DNA of 64,000 nucleotides from Pandoraea apista (GTDB lineage Bacteria > Pseudomonadota > Gammaproteobacteria > Burkholderiales > Burkholderiaceae): the NCBI RefSeq assembly GCF_001465595.2, contig NZ_CP013481.2:3286001-3350000 (forward strand), in the 5' to 3' direction. Position 1 is the stretch's first letter; each line of letters opens with the position of its first letter. The position numbers and the translations under genes are program-made. The notes under the pieces were generated by a model. It was not told the origin of the DNA. It saw only the letters and a program-made list of their open reading frames with translations, and did not search any database. Shown here piece after piece: positions 55,766-64,000 of this stretch.

Positions 55766-57490
55766 ATGACGCAAACTACGCAAGCCAGCGCCGCCCCGCC
55801 GGCGGCACGTTCCGAGGTCGAGAAGATCAAGGACGTCAGCAATTACCTGCGCGGTACGATTGCCGAGGGTCTGGCCGATCCGCTCACAGGCGCCATCTTC
55901 GAGAAAGACGCCCAGCTGCTCAAATTTCACGGCTCCTACATGCAGGACGACCGCGATCTGCGCAGCGAGCGTCAGAGGCAAAAACTCGAACCGGCCTACC
56001 AGTTCATGATTCGTCTGCGTATGCCCGGCGGCGTATGCACGCCGACGCAATGGCTCAAACTGGACGATCTTGCGCAAAAGTACGGTGGCAACACAATTCG
56101 CCTGACCACGCGTCAGACGGTGCAGTACCACAACGTGCTCAAGCATCAGTTGCGCCCGCTCATCAAGGGCATCGACGAGGTGGCCATGACGAGCATTGCC
56201 GCGTGCGGCGACGTGAATCGCAACACGCTCGTCTCCAACAACCCGCATCTCTCGCCGGCGCATGCCGAGGCGCTCGACTGGTGCCTGAAGATCGATCGGC
56301 ACCTGCTGCCGCAGACTACGGCGTATCGCGAGATCTGGCTTGGCGACAAGCGTTTGGGCGAGGGCAAGGAAGATCACGAACCCATTTACGGCAAGCATTA
56401 TCTGCCGCGCAAATTCAAGATCGCGATCGCCATTCCGCCAAACAATGACGTCGACCTCTACGCCAACGATCTGGGCTTCATCGCCATTGTGGGCGACGAC
56501 GGCAAGCTAGAAGGCTTCAACGTGAGCGTGGGCGGCGGCATGGGCATGACACACGGCGACGCGGCGACGTACCCGCGCACGGCCACCGTCATCGGCTACA
56601 TCCCGGCGGATCGTATCGTCGAAGTCTCCGAGAAGGTGCTGCTCGTGCAACGCGACTTCGGCGACCGCACTAATCGCAAACATGCGCGCCTGAAATACAC
56701 GATCGACGATCGTGGCGTGGCGTGGTTCAAGGAAGAGCTCAACCGCTATCTCGGGTGGCAACTGGCACCGGCTCGTTCGTTCCGGTTCACGACCAATGGC
56801 GATCAATACGGCTGGCTCAAGGGCGCGGACGATCTGTGGCATCTGACGCTCTTCATCCAGAATGGCCGCGTGAAGGATTGGGACGACTATCGGCTGATGA
56901 CAGGTCTGCGTGAAATTGCAAAAGTGCACGACGGCGACATCCGCATTACGGGTAATCAAAACCTGATCGTTGCCCGGGTGAGCGACGCGAAGAAGCCGCA
57001 GATAGAGGCACTGGTTAAGGAGTTCGGCCTGCTCGACGGCAAGCATCAAAGCGCGCTGCGAATCAATTCGATGGCGTGCGTTGGCTTCCCCACCTGCGGT
57101 CTGGCGCTGGCCGAAAGCGAGCGTGCCCTGCCCGGGCTCGTCACACGGCTGGAGCGTGTGCTTGACGAGGCAGGACTTGCCGGAGCGCCGATCACCATCC
57201 GCACCACGGGTTGCCCGAACGGCTGTGCACGGCCCTACATTGCCGAAATCGGTCTGGTTGGCAAATCGGCGGGCAAGTACAACCTGTACCTTGGCGCGGG
57301 CTTTCACGGCCAGCGGCTAAACAAGTTGTACAAGGAGTCGGTCAGCGAGGACCAGATCGTTGCCGAACTCACGCCGCTCTTTCAGCGCTACGCAAAGGAG
57401 CGCGATACCGGCGAGAAATTCGGGGATTTCCTCGTGCGTCAGGGTGTGGTGAAGGAAGTCGTCGAAGCCCGCGAGGACTTTCACGGCTGA
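55766..57490 (+). CDS. cysI: sulfite reductase hemoprotein CysI
   Basis: Siroheme and [4Fe-4S] subunit that reduces sulfite to sulfide with six electrons from CysJ. The 574-residue protein has two ferredoxin-like halves ([20 protein letters not shown], then [14 protein letters not shown]) and the cluster ligands in [16 protein letters not shown] (Cys-x5-Cys) and [17 protein letters not shown] (Cys-x3-Cys). The start at ATG 55766, 71 bases after cysJ, matches CysI length; a longer frame overlaps the end of cysJ and is not used. Followed by a strong terminator. Confidence 0.95.
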   Translation: MTQTTQASAAPPAARSEVEKIKDVSNYLRGTIAEGLADPLTGAIFEKDAQLLKFHGSYMQDDRDLRSERQRQKLEPAYQFMIRLRMPGGVCTPTQWLKLDDLAQKYGGNTIRLTTRQTVQYHNVLKHQLRPLIKGIDEVAMTSIAACGDVNRNTLVSNNPHLSPAHAEALDWCLKIDRHLLPQTTAYREIWLGDKRLGEGKEDHEPIYGKHYLPRKFKIAIAIPPNNDVDLYANDLGFIAIVGDDGKLEGFNVSVGGGMGMTHGDAATYPRTATVIGYIPADRIVEVSEKVLLVQRDFGDRTNRKHARLKYTIDDRGVAWFKEELNRYLGWQLAPARSFRFTTNGDQYGWLKGADDLWHLTLFIQNGRVKDWDDYRLMTGLREIAKVHDGDIRITGNQNLIVARVSDAKKPQIEALVKEFGLLDGKHQSALRINSMACVGFPTCGLALAESERALPGLVTRLERVLDEAGLAGAPITIRTTGCPNGCARPYIAEIGLVGKSAGKYNLYLGAGFHGQRLNKLYKESVSEDQIVAELTPLFQRYAKERDTGEKFGDFLVRQGVVKEVVEAREDFHG

Positions 57491-57516
57491 AGGGTTTGGG
57501 TTTCCCGGCAAAAAGA

Positions 57517-57545
57517 AAAGCCCCGGCAAGACCTGCCGGGGCTTT
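57517..57545. terminator. bidirectional terminator between cysI and the small lipoprotein gene
   Basis: A 12-bp perfect stem AAAGCCCCGGCA/TGCCGGGGCTTT with loop AGACC. On the minus strand the stem is followed by TTCTTTTTG; on the plus strand by a shorter T-stretch. It lies 27 bases after the cysI stop and 54 bases after the convergent lipoprotein gene. Confidence 0.88.
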
Positions 57546-57598
57546 CACATTTCTGAACCGGATTGCCGCCACACCGTGGCGTCGGCAGGCGTCAAACG

Positions 57599-58015
57599 TC
57601 AGTCGTTGCTGCCCGAGTACGGCACCATACAGCGCCTGACCGTCTTCTCATAATCGCGGGGCAGGTTGCTGCCCGGCAATTCGAAGTACTGCAAACGCGA
57701 GCCGAAGCCGCCTTGCATGATGTCGACATACGGGTTGTAAATCGCCTTGCCCTCGGCGTCCTGACCGCGATAGACACGCACGCGATCGGCCCCCTTGCGG
57801 GCATACGACGTCGAGTCGACATTCTGCGACAACTCGCTCCAGCCGTGATAGATGCAGTTGAGCACCATGAAGCGGTCGGCCTCGGTGCCCTGATCGAGCA
57901 GTCGCCCCGTCGCCGGATCGGGCCGGCTCATCTGGTTGATCGGGCCACATCCAGCCATGCCAGCCACCACGCCGACCAGAATCGTCACCGCCGCCATCTG
58001 CGCCACTCGCTTCAT
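57599..58015 (-). CDS. small lipoprotein, unknown function
   Basis: A 138-residue predicted lipoprotein that I do not recognise. Signal peptide with lipobox GMAGC (Cys23), Gly at +2. The mature part has two further cysteines (FMVLNCIYHGWSELSQN and VRRCMVPYSG) that could form a disulfide, and YNPYVDIMQGGFGSRLQYF. It stands alone, convergent with cysI, and upstream lie 132 bases before the chemoreceptor gene on the same strand. Confidence 0.75.
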   Translation of the reverse strand: MKRVAQMAAVTILVGVVAGMAGCGPINQMSRPDPATGRLLDQGTEADRFMVLNCIYHGWSELSQNVDSTSYARKGADRVRVYRGQDAEGKAIYNPYVDIMQGGFGSRLQYFELPGSNLPRDYEKTVRRCMVPYSGSND

Positions 58016-58147
58016 ACTTCGACACCCTCAACTGAGCAAAAGATGGGCAATGGTACCCGGTTCGGCCCGCCGCCGCCATGAACCCGCCCCGCCGAGCCCC
58101 CTGCCGCGCCCTTTCACGGTGTCTTTGCCATGCTCGCCTCTCGTACG

Positions 58148-59770
58148 TCACGCCGCCAGCGAAAGCGGCGTGGCGCCTACGGCGTGCAAGGCCTGACGTC
58201 GCGCCCCGCCAGCCGTCAACGCTTCGTCACCCAAGCGGAATCGCGCCATTTCCTCGCGCAACGCGTTCGTCTGATCCTCCAGCGATGCTGCCGCCGCAGC
58301 GGCTTGCTCCACGAGCGCGGCGTTCTGTTGCGTCACGGTATCCATTTGCGTGACGGCCTGATTCACCTGCTCGATGCCGCCGCTCTGCTCGTCCGACGCC
58401 GCCGAAATTTCGCCCATGATGTCGGTCACGCGATGGACCGCCCGGACAATGTCGTCCATCGTACGGCCGGCTTCGGCCACCAATGTCGAGCCGTCGGCCA
58501 CCTTCTGCGCCGACGCCTCGATGAGCGCCTTGATCTCGCGCGCGGCCGTGGCACTGCGCTGCGCGAGCGTGCGGACCTCGCCCGCCACCACGGCGAAACC
58601 ACGTCCCTGCTCGCCTGCGCGAGCGGCCTCCACCGCAGCGTTGAGCGCGAGAATATTGGTCTGAAACGCAATACCGTCGATCACGCTGATGATGTCCACC
58701 ACTTGCGACGAACTCGTTGAGATGCCCTGCATGGTGTCGACGACCCGCGCAACCACCTGACCGCCGCGCGCTGCGATATCCGACGCATTGACGGCCAGCT
58801 GGCTTGCCTGACGTGCGTTGTCGGCGTTCTGTTTCACGGTGGCGGTCAATTGTTCCATCGACGAGGCGGTTTCCTCCAGCGACGCCGCCTGTTGCTCAGT
58901 GCGTGCCGACAGATCGGTATTGCCCGCCGAAATTTCCGCCGTAGCCGTCGCCATGGCGTCGCAACTGCGGCGCACACCGCGGATGGTGCCGGCCAGGCGT
59001 GACTGCATCGTATCGAGTCCGCGCATGAGCATCGACATTTCGTCTTTGCCTCGCACCTGCACCACGTTGTCGAGTTGACCGGCCGCGATGTTCTCGAACG
59101 CATTCAACGCTTCGGCCAACGGACGCATGATCGCGCCGCGCAGCGAGAAGTAGCAGGCGATGGCCATGAGCACACCGAGCGCCGTTGCGCCGATGCTCAA
59201 CCAGCGAAACGCGGCGAGTTCCGACATGGACGCCTCGTACGTCTCCTGCCCGAGCTTCATCTTGTAGGCGGCCAACGCGTCGCTGGCTGTGGTGAGTGCG
59301 GCGTAGTACTTGGGCAACACGTTCATCGTGAGGTCGTCCATTGCCGTGCGATCGCGCGAGTCGATGGCCACGAGCATCGGATCCATTCCCTTTTCAAAGA
59401 ACGTGGCGCGACGCGTCGCAACATCGTCGGCCAGCCGCTGCTCCTCGGCGCCGTGTGGCAACGCCTGATAGGCCGCCCATGCGGCGTTCGCATCTTTGAT
59501 CATGCCGCGCGCACGCGCGGCGACCTTGTCGGCATCGGGCGATTCGGGATGAAGCACCACGCGATCGAGAATGGCGCGCGTGCGCGCCAGCGTGGCGTTG
59601 TCCTTGCCGAGTGCTACGGTGGCGGCAAGGTGATTGGCGTACGTTTCGCGAAGCGCATCTCCGGTGCGTGTCATACCGGCAATGCCGAGCGCGCCCAACA
59701 GAATCAATAATGCAGCCAACAGCGCCATCGTGATGCCCAGGCGCGCCTTGATCGAAAAGCTACGCAACAT
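58148..59770 (-). CDS. methyl-accepting chemotaxis protein, Tar type
   Basis: Transmembrane chemoreceptor. The 540-residue protein has a first membrane helix (about 12-32), a four-helix-bundle type ligand domain (about 33-185), a second helix (about 188-210), a HAMP domain (about 211-265, RPLAEALNAFENIAAGQLDN) and the signalling domain with the conserved hairpin tip DGIAFQTNILALNAAVEAAR. The ligand is unknown. It ends PLSLAA, without the NWETF-type pentapeptide that binds CheR. ATG 59768-59770 has GGAG 8 bases upstream. No other chemotaxis gene is nearby. Confidence 0.93.
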   Translation of the reverse strand: MLRSFSIKARLGITMALLAALLILLGALGIAGMTRTGDALRETYANHLAATVALGKDNATLARTRAILDRVVLHPESPDADKVAARARGMIKDANAAWAAYQALPHGAEEQRLADDVATRRATFFEKGMDPMLVAIDSRDRTAMDDLTMNVLPKYYAALTTASDALAAYKMKLGQETYEASMSELAAFRWLSIGATALGVLMAIACYFSLRGAIMRPLAEALNAFENIAAGQLDNVVQVRGKDEMSMLMRGLDTMQSRLAGTIRGVRRSCDAMATATAEISAGNTDLSARTEQQAASLEETASSMEQLTATVKQNADNARQASQLAVNASDIAARGGQVVARVVDTMQGISTSSSQVVDIISVIDGIAFQTNILALNAAVEAARAGEQGRGFAVVAGEVRTLAQRSATAAREIKALIEASAQKVADGSTLVAEAGRTMDDIVRAVHRVTDIMGEISAASDEQSGGIEQVNQAVTQMDTVTQQNAALVEQAAAAAASLEDQTNALREEMARFRLGDEALTAGGARRQALHAVGATPLSLAA

Positions 59771-60083
59771 GCTGTCGTCTCCGTCGTTCATGGTGGGTTT
59801 CTCACCCCGTTCCGGCCTCTTTCGGACCGGTGGTACTTGTCACATCGGCGTTTCGCGCCCCAGACTTGAGCATCCTGCGGGTTTACGTGCCCACGCGCCA
59901 AGCCATCGGTCAACGTCCGATTGATGCAAATCAAGGGGGCGACGCACAGCGATGCCTTACCCCGCCTGTCTCACGGGCCGAAACGGCAAACGTCGGCGAA
60001 AAATGGATCGACACCGTAGGCGACTGGGGAAGCGCGCCTGATCTTATGCCATTTTTTATATATACATACGATATATTCGAAAC
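59771..60083. other. gap between the divergent chemoreceptor and TPR genes
   Basis: No coding frame that I would accept. At its right end an AT-rich run (60050-60077) includes TATATT (60072-60077), a good -10 box only 6 bases before the ATG of the TPR gene. The chemoreceptor promoter must also be here, but I cannot point to it. Confidence 0.4.
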
Positions 60084-60386
60084 ATGATCGAAGGACTTGA
60101 GAAACTGTTGGCTGCCGGCAAGGACAACGCGCTGCTGCGCTTTGGACTCGGCAAAGCCTATCTGGACGCCCAGAACTTCACGGTTGCAGCGCAGCATCTG
60201 ACGCAATGCGTGGCGTTCGATCCCGCCTACACCGCGGCCTGGAAGCTGCTGGGCAAGGCGCGGCAGGGCGCCGGCGACATCGACGGCGCCCGCGACGCCT
60301 GGGCGCGCGGTATTGCCGCGGCACAGGCCCACGGCGACCGGCAGGCCGAGAAGGAGATGACCGTCTTTCTCAAACGGCTGGGCTGA
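60084..60386 (+). CDS. small TPR-repeat protein
   Basis: A 100-residue cytoplasmic protein made of tetratricopeptide-like helices: ALLRFGLGKAYLDAQNFTVA (about 16-35), then TAAWKLLGKARQGAGDIDGA (about 50-69) and a charged end EKEMTVFLKRLG. TPR proteins act in protein-protein contacts; no partner is evident. There is no Shine-Dalgarno before the ATG (ATATTCGAAAC), and a -10-like TATATT lies 6 bases upstream, so the mRNA may be leaderless. Same strand as the LysE gene 92 bases further on. Confidence 0.78.
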   Translation: MIEGLEKLLAAGKDNALLRFGLGKAYLDAQNFTVAAQHLTQCVAFDPAYTAAWKLLGKARQGAGDIDGARDAWARGIAAAQAHGDRQAEKEMTVFLKRLG

Positions 60387-60478
60387 ATTCGCGGCGCACG
60401 GGCACCCGATTTCACCGAACCGGCGTGCACTTCACGAGCGTGGTATCGTGCAGCTTGCCTTTTTCAGACACAATCCAA

Positions 60479-61111
60479 ATGCCCGCAATCTCCACTTGGC
60501 TAGCCTTCGCGCTGGTCGCTATCGGCATGGCCCTCACGCCGGGACCGAACATGATGTATCTGGTCTCGCGCTCGCTGTGCCAGGGTCCGGCCGCCGGTCT
60601 GGTCTCGCTGGGCGGGGTAGCGTTGGGCTTCGTGTTCTACATGCTAAGCGCGGCGTTCGGGATTACCGCCCTGCTCTTCGCCGTGCCGTTCGCATACGAC
60701 ATGTTGCGCTTCGGCGGCGCGATCTATCTGCTCTGGCTCGCCTGGCAGGCGCTCAAACCGGGCGGCCGGTCGCCATTCGAAGTGCGCCCGCTCGAGCGTG
60801 ACGGCAATCGTCGTCTGTTCCTGATGGGCCTGCTCACATCGGTACTCAATCCGAAGATTGCGATGCTGTATCTCGCCCTGCTGCCACAGTTCGTGCATCC
60901 CGAGCGCGGCAGTGTGCTGATGCAGTCGTTGGCGCTGGGCGCCACGCAAATCGTCGCCAGCGTGGCCGTCAACGCCTGTGTGGCGCTATCCGCCGGCAGC
61001 ATCGCCAGGTTTCTTGGACAACGCCCGGCCTGGCTGCGCATTCAACGCTGGCTGATGGGTGGCGTGCTGGGCGCGCTGGCCGTGCGCATGGCCACCGAAG
61101 CGCGTCGCTGA
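60479..61111 (+). CDS. LysE/RhtB-family amino-acid exporter
   Basis: Inner-membrane exporter of the LysE superfamily. The 210-residue protein has about six hydrophobic segments, the signature MALTPGPNMMYLVSRSLCQG near the N-terminus, and GLLTSVLNPKIAMLYLALLPQF in the middle, as in RhtB-type proteins. Substrates are usually amino acids such as homoserine, threonine or lysine, and cannot be told from sequence. ATG 60479; a 91-codon upstream extension lies across the TPR gene in another frame and is not used. Confidence 0.9.
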   Translation: MPAISTWLAFALVAIGMALTPGPNMMYLVSRSLCQGPAAGLVSLGGVALGFVFYMLSAAFGITALLFAVPFAYDMLRFGGAIYLLWLAWQALKPGGRSPFEVRPLERDGNRRLFLMGLLTSVLNPKIAMLYLALLPQFVHPERGSVLMQSLALGATQIVASVAVNACVALSAGSIARFLGQRPAWLRIQRWLMGGVLGALAVRMATEARR

Positions 61112-61229
61112 GCCCAGTGTCCGGCACTGACGGCGCGTGTCCCGTTTTTTGACTTCGTCACGCCGGGGCCAACGGGAAACGTTCCCGTGCCCTCGCGCTC
61201 CAACTTCTCGCGGTTTGCCATACAGGCGT

Positions 61230-61253
61230 CACCCCCCATTTTTTTGGGGGGTG
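61230..61253. other. hairpin CACCCCCCA-T6-TGGGGGGTG upstream of ponA
   Basis: A perfect 9-bp GC-rich stem with a loop of six T. It lies 118 bases after the LysE stop and about 100 bases before the PBP1A gene. The T-run is in the loop, not after the stem, so it is not a standard terminator. It could be an RNA-chaperone or protein site, or a slippage-prone spot. Confidence 0.4.
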
Positions 61254-61354
61254 GTGCGCCGGCCGTGGCATACTGCTCCGATTTCGCCGCGCGGCGGGGA
61301 TCCACGCAGCGCTAGGCCGGCTGGCCTGTTCCCATCCTGCAATTTTCGTTGGGT

Positions 61355-63862
61355 ATGTCCTTGAAGCATTGTTTGCCGCCTCGTGCGCCGTCTGATCCGG
61401 TGCACCGCACCGCCCCCGTCATTACACCTCGGGCGCCGTCTGCCCTTGGTACCCCGCAATCCGCTCCCGGCCGGCAACGCGGCTTCGGTACCGTCGCCGC
61501 CATTCTGGTCACGCTGGCAGGTCTGGCCGTCGTCGGCGCACTGATCGTCGGATACGCGCTGATCGTCATGCGCCCGAATCTGCCGCCGCTGGACGTCATC
61601 ACCGACTACCGGCCAAAGGTGCCGCTGCGCATCTACACGTCGGATAACGTGCTGATCGGAGAATTCGGCGAAGAGCGTCGCAGTCTGGTCACCATCGACC
61701 AGATTCCGGATGTCATGAAGAAAGCGGTGCTCGCGATCGAGGACTACCGCTTCTACGACCACGGCGGTGTCGATTTCATCGGCATTCTGCGCGCGGGTGT
61801 GTCCGACGTTCTGCACGGCGGCGCGGCGCAAGGCGCCAGCACGATCACCATGCAGGTCGCGCGCAACTTCTTCCTCTCGCGAGAAAAGACAGCCACGCGC
61901 AAGATCTACGAAATGCTGCTCGCCTACAAGATCGAGTCGGCGCTGTCCAAGGACAAGATTCTCGAGCTGTACATGAACCAGATCTATCTGGGACAACGTG
62001 CGTACGGCTTCGCGAGTGCGGCACGCATTTACTTCGGCAAAGACCTGAAGGACATTACCCTCGGCGAAGCGGCGATGCTTGCCGGGCTGCCCAAGGCGCC
62101 ATCGGCCTACAACCCGATCGTCAATCCGAAACGCGCGAAGATCCGGCAGGAATACATCCTCAAGCGCATGCTCGATCTCGGCTACATCTCGCGCAATCAA
62201 TATGAAGACGCCCTCCACGAGCCGATTCGCACGCGCACGTCCGGCAACGAGTACAACGTGCACGCCGAGTACGTCGCAGAAATGGTGCGTCAGGCCGTGT
62301 ATGACGAATACAAGGACGACACCTACACGCGCGGCCTGACCGTGATCACGACGCTCGACTCGAAGAAGCAGCAAGCCGCGTACGAAGCCGTGCGCATGGG
62401 CGTGCTCGACTACGAGCGCCGTCATGCTTACCGTGGCCCGGAAGGCTTCGTGGATCTGCCCGCCGCAATGCCCGATCGTCAGCAACTGATCGAAGACACA
62501 CTGCTCGAGCATCCTGACAATGGCGACCTCATCGCCGCTGTCGTGGTGGCCGCCAGTTCGTCGCAGGTCACAGCAATTCCGCTCTCGGGAGACGCCGTGA
62601 CCGTCAACGGCGACGGCATCGGCTTTGCGGCATCGGCGCTCTCGGCGAAGGCCAGCGAAAAGGTGCGCATCCGTCCGGGTTCGATCATTCGTGTGATGAA
62701 GGACCCGCGCGGCAAGTGGCGCATTGTTCAGTTGCCTGAAGTTCAGGGCTCGCTCGTCTCGCTGTCGCCCGACGACGGCGCCATTCGCGCGCTGGTCGGG
62801 GGCTTCGACTTCAACCAGAGCAAGTTCAATCGCGCAACGCAGGCGTGGCGTCAGCCGGGCTCGACCTTCAAGCCCGTGGTCTACTCGGCCGCGATCGAGA
62901 AAGGTGTGAGCCCCGCGACAATGGTGCTCGACGGCCCGCTCAATCTGCCGCCCGCCCAGACCGGCGGACAAGCGTGGGATCCGCACGACGACGACGCCTT
63001 CAGCGGCCCGATGACCGTGCGCGAAGGTCTGCAACGCTCGAAGAACCTCGTGGCAATCCGTCTGCTGCAATTTGCGGGCACACAGTACACCCAGGACTAC
63101 GCCACCCGCTTCGGTTTCGATGCCGACAAAGTACCGCCGTACTTGCCGATGGCGCTGGGTGCCGGGCAGACCACACCGCTGCAACTGGCTGGCGCTTACG
63201 CGGTGTTCGCCAACGGTGGGTATCGCGTGGCGCCGTATCTGATCAGCGAAATTCGCGACGCACGCGGCAATGTGTTGAACAAAGCCACGCCAGTGGTCGC
63301 AGGCGTGAACGCTGCCCGCGCCATCTCTGCGCCGAACGCGTTCATCATGAACAGCCTGTTGCAGACGGTGGCGCAACGCGGCACCGGCTCGGGCACGAAC
63401 GTACTCAAGCGCACCGATCTGGCGGGCAAGACTGGCACGACCAACGACGCGCTCGACGGCTGGTTCGCGGGTTACCAGCACTCGCTGGTCGCCGTGGCGT
63501 GGCTCGGCTTTGACCAGCCGAAGACGCTGGGCAGCCGTGAATTCGGCGCACAACTGGCGTTGCCGGTATGGACGAAGTACATGGGCGTGGCGCTCAATGG
63601 CGTGCCGCAGCAGCAAATGGCGATGCCTGAGGGCGTCAGCGTCGTGAACGGCGAGCTTTACGAGACCGACAAGCTGCCGGGCAACGGGTTTGTCGCGAGC
63701 ATTGGTATCGACGACAACAGCGGCGGCTTCTCGCTGCCGTTCTTAGGTAACAATTCGCCCTCGCCCGCCGCCCCGCCGCCGGCGGCCGGTCAGCCCCCGT
63801 CGCCGGGCGGTGTCGACGCCAGCGAGAAAGCACGCATTCTCGATATGTTCAAGCACCCCTGA
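61355..63862 (+). CDS. mrcA: class A penicillin-binding protein PBP1A
   Basis: Bifunctional peptidoglycan synthase in the inner membrane. The 835-residue protein has a Pro-rich cytoplasmic start, one membrane helix (about 45-70), the glycosyltransferase domain (AIEDYRFYDHGGVDFIGILR with the catalytic Glu, GASTITMQVARNFFL, LYMNQIYLGQRAYGFASAA), an OB-like insert (about 350-445), and the transpeptidase domain with SxxK in QPGSTFKP, SKN in LQRSKNLVA and KTG in LAGKTGTTNDALDGWFAGY. The Pro-rich end is EKARILDMFKHP. The ATG is preferred to a TTG two codons earlier. Confidence 0.96.
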   Translation: MSLKHCLPPRAPSDPVHRTAPVITPRAPSALGTPQSAPGRQRGFGTVAAILVTLAGLAVVGALIVGYALIVMRPNLPPLDVITDYRPKVPLRIYTSDNVLIGEFGEERRSLVTIDQIPDVMKKAVLAIEDYRFYDHGGVDFIGILRAGVSDVLHGGAAQGASTITMQVARNFFLSREKTATRKIYEMLLAYKIESALSKDKILELYMNQIYLGQRAYGFASAARIYFGKDLKDITLGEAAMLAGLPKAPSAYNPIVNPKRAKIRQEYILKRMLDLGYISRNQYEDALHEPIRTRTSGNEYNVHAEYVAEMVRQAVYDEYKDDTYTRGLTVITTLDSKKQQAAYEAVRMGVLDYERRHAYRGPEGFVDLPAAMPDRQQLIEDTLLEHPDNGDLIAAVVVAASSSQVTAIPLSGDAVTVNGDGIGFAASALSAKASEKVRIRPGSIIRVMKDPRGKWRIVQLPEVQGSLVSLSPDDGAIRALVGGFDFNQSKFNRATQAWRQPGSTFKPVVYSAAIEKGVSPATMVLDGPLNLPPAQTGGQAWDPHDDDAFSGPMTVREGLQRSKNLVAIRLLQFAGTQYTQDYATRFGFDADKVPPYLPMALGAGQTTPLQLAGAYAVFANGGYRVAPYLISEIRDARGNVLNKATPVVAGVNAARAISAPNAFIMNSLLQTVAQRGTGSGTNVLKRTDLAGKTGTTNDALDGWFAGYQHSLVAVAWLGFDQPKTLGSREFGAQLALPVWTKYMGVALNGVPQQQMAMPEGVSVVNGELYETDKLPGNGFVASIGIDDNSGGFSLPFLGNNSPSPAAPPPAAGQPPSPGGVDASEKARILDMFKHP

Positions 63863-63936
63863 GCGCCGGTTCGACGTCTGCAAGCGCAAGTTGACAGACG
63901 TTCGCCGAATCGCCCCGCCCCGGCGCCTCATACGCG

Positions 63937-63964
63937 CGGCCACCCGACCGGTGGCCGTTTTTTT
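63937..63964 (+). terminator. rho-independent terminator of ponA/mrcA
   Basis: An 8-bp stem CGGCCACC/GGTGGCCG with loop CGACC, followed by seven T. It lies about 75 bases after the PBP1A stop. Confidence 0.93.
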
Positions 63965-64000
63965 GCATCGGCCCACTCACAAGCGCGCCCTATCCGTTAG

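Noticed and set aside
61229..63616. 795-codon open frame on the minus strand
   Set aside because: Antisense to the PBP1A gene, whose motifs are all present. The frame is a composition effect.
1..64000. tRNA, rRNA, CRISPR, insertion sequences, prophage or att sites
   Set aside because: No sequence typical of these was seen. The only tandem repeats are inside lipoprotein genes and in the CysJ linker. A tRNAscan or IS database search was not possible here.

Overview
The window looks like chromosome from a Burkholderiales bacterium of the family Burkholderiaceae. It is GC-rich, carries a phaC-phaA-phaB-phaR polyhydroxyalkanoate (PHA) locus with BktB nearby, has order-typical families (DUF2968, DUF3613, PhaR), and shows many long antisense frames caused by high GC. 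A Pandoraea-like genome is my best guess, but that is inference from gene content and not a match I could run. I saw no rRNA, tRNA, CRISPR array, insertion sequence or prophage. Almost every open reading frame assigned here looks intact; only bktB is cut, by the left edge.

Layout. (1) 1-8.8 kb, minus strand: phaC-phaA-phaB behind a TTGACA-N17-AAGAAT promoter, then phaR with its own promoter and a perfect palindrome in its leader, then rimO, kdgK and bktB. (2) 8.8-21 kb: housekeeping genes (pgeF, rluD, bamD, a class I glutamine amidotransferase, a DinG-type helicase, a DUF465 protein, an exported coiled-coil protein, tex, kup). (3) 21.3-36.8 kb, minus strand: DUF2968, a sigma-54 activator with a degenerate receiver domain, and a complete Tad/Flp pilus locus read from the far end: two flp genes, tadV, tadE, cpaB, cpaC, tadZ, tadA, tadB, tadC, tadD, a DUF3613 gene and a tadG-like gene. 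(4) 36.8-43.4 kb: a 1.1-kb regulatory gap, then a plus-strand cluster of a small protein, three paralogous Gly/Ser/Thr-rich lipoproteins and a MarR-family regulator. (5) 43.8-53.3 kb: two DUF2147 paralogs, a DUF2939 protein, a small secreted protein, zapE and the 2-oxoglutarate dehydrogenase genes sucA-sucB-lpd. (6) 53.3-64 kb: cysJ-cysI behind an AT-rich control region, a small lipoprotein, a chemoreceptor, a TPR protein, a LysE-type exporter and a class A penicillin-binding protein (PBP1A).

The most interesting region is 36.8-43.4 kb. The lipoprotein cluster faces away from the Tad locus and starts behind a textbook sigma-54 promoter (TGGCAC-N5-TTGC). About 190 bases upstream of that promoter lie five GTTAC/GTAAC half-sites within 34 bases, the position expected for an enhancer. 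The only sigma-54 activator in the window sits at the far end of the Tad locus. I infer, without proof, that this activator controls the lipoprotein cluster and ties it to Tad pilus expression, giving one surface-attachment module. The lipoproteins share a core and an APVTxLL repeat motif but differ in the low-complexity tether after the lipidated Cys. I know no established function for them.
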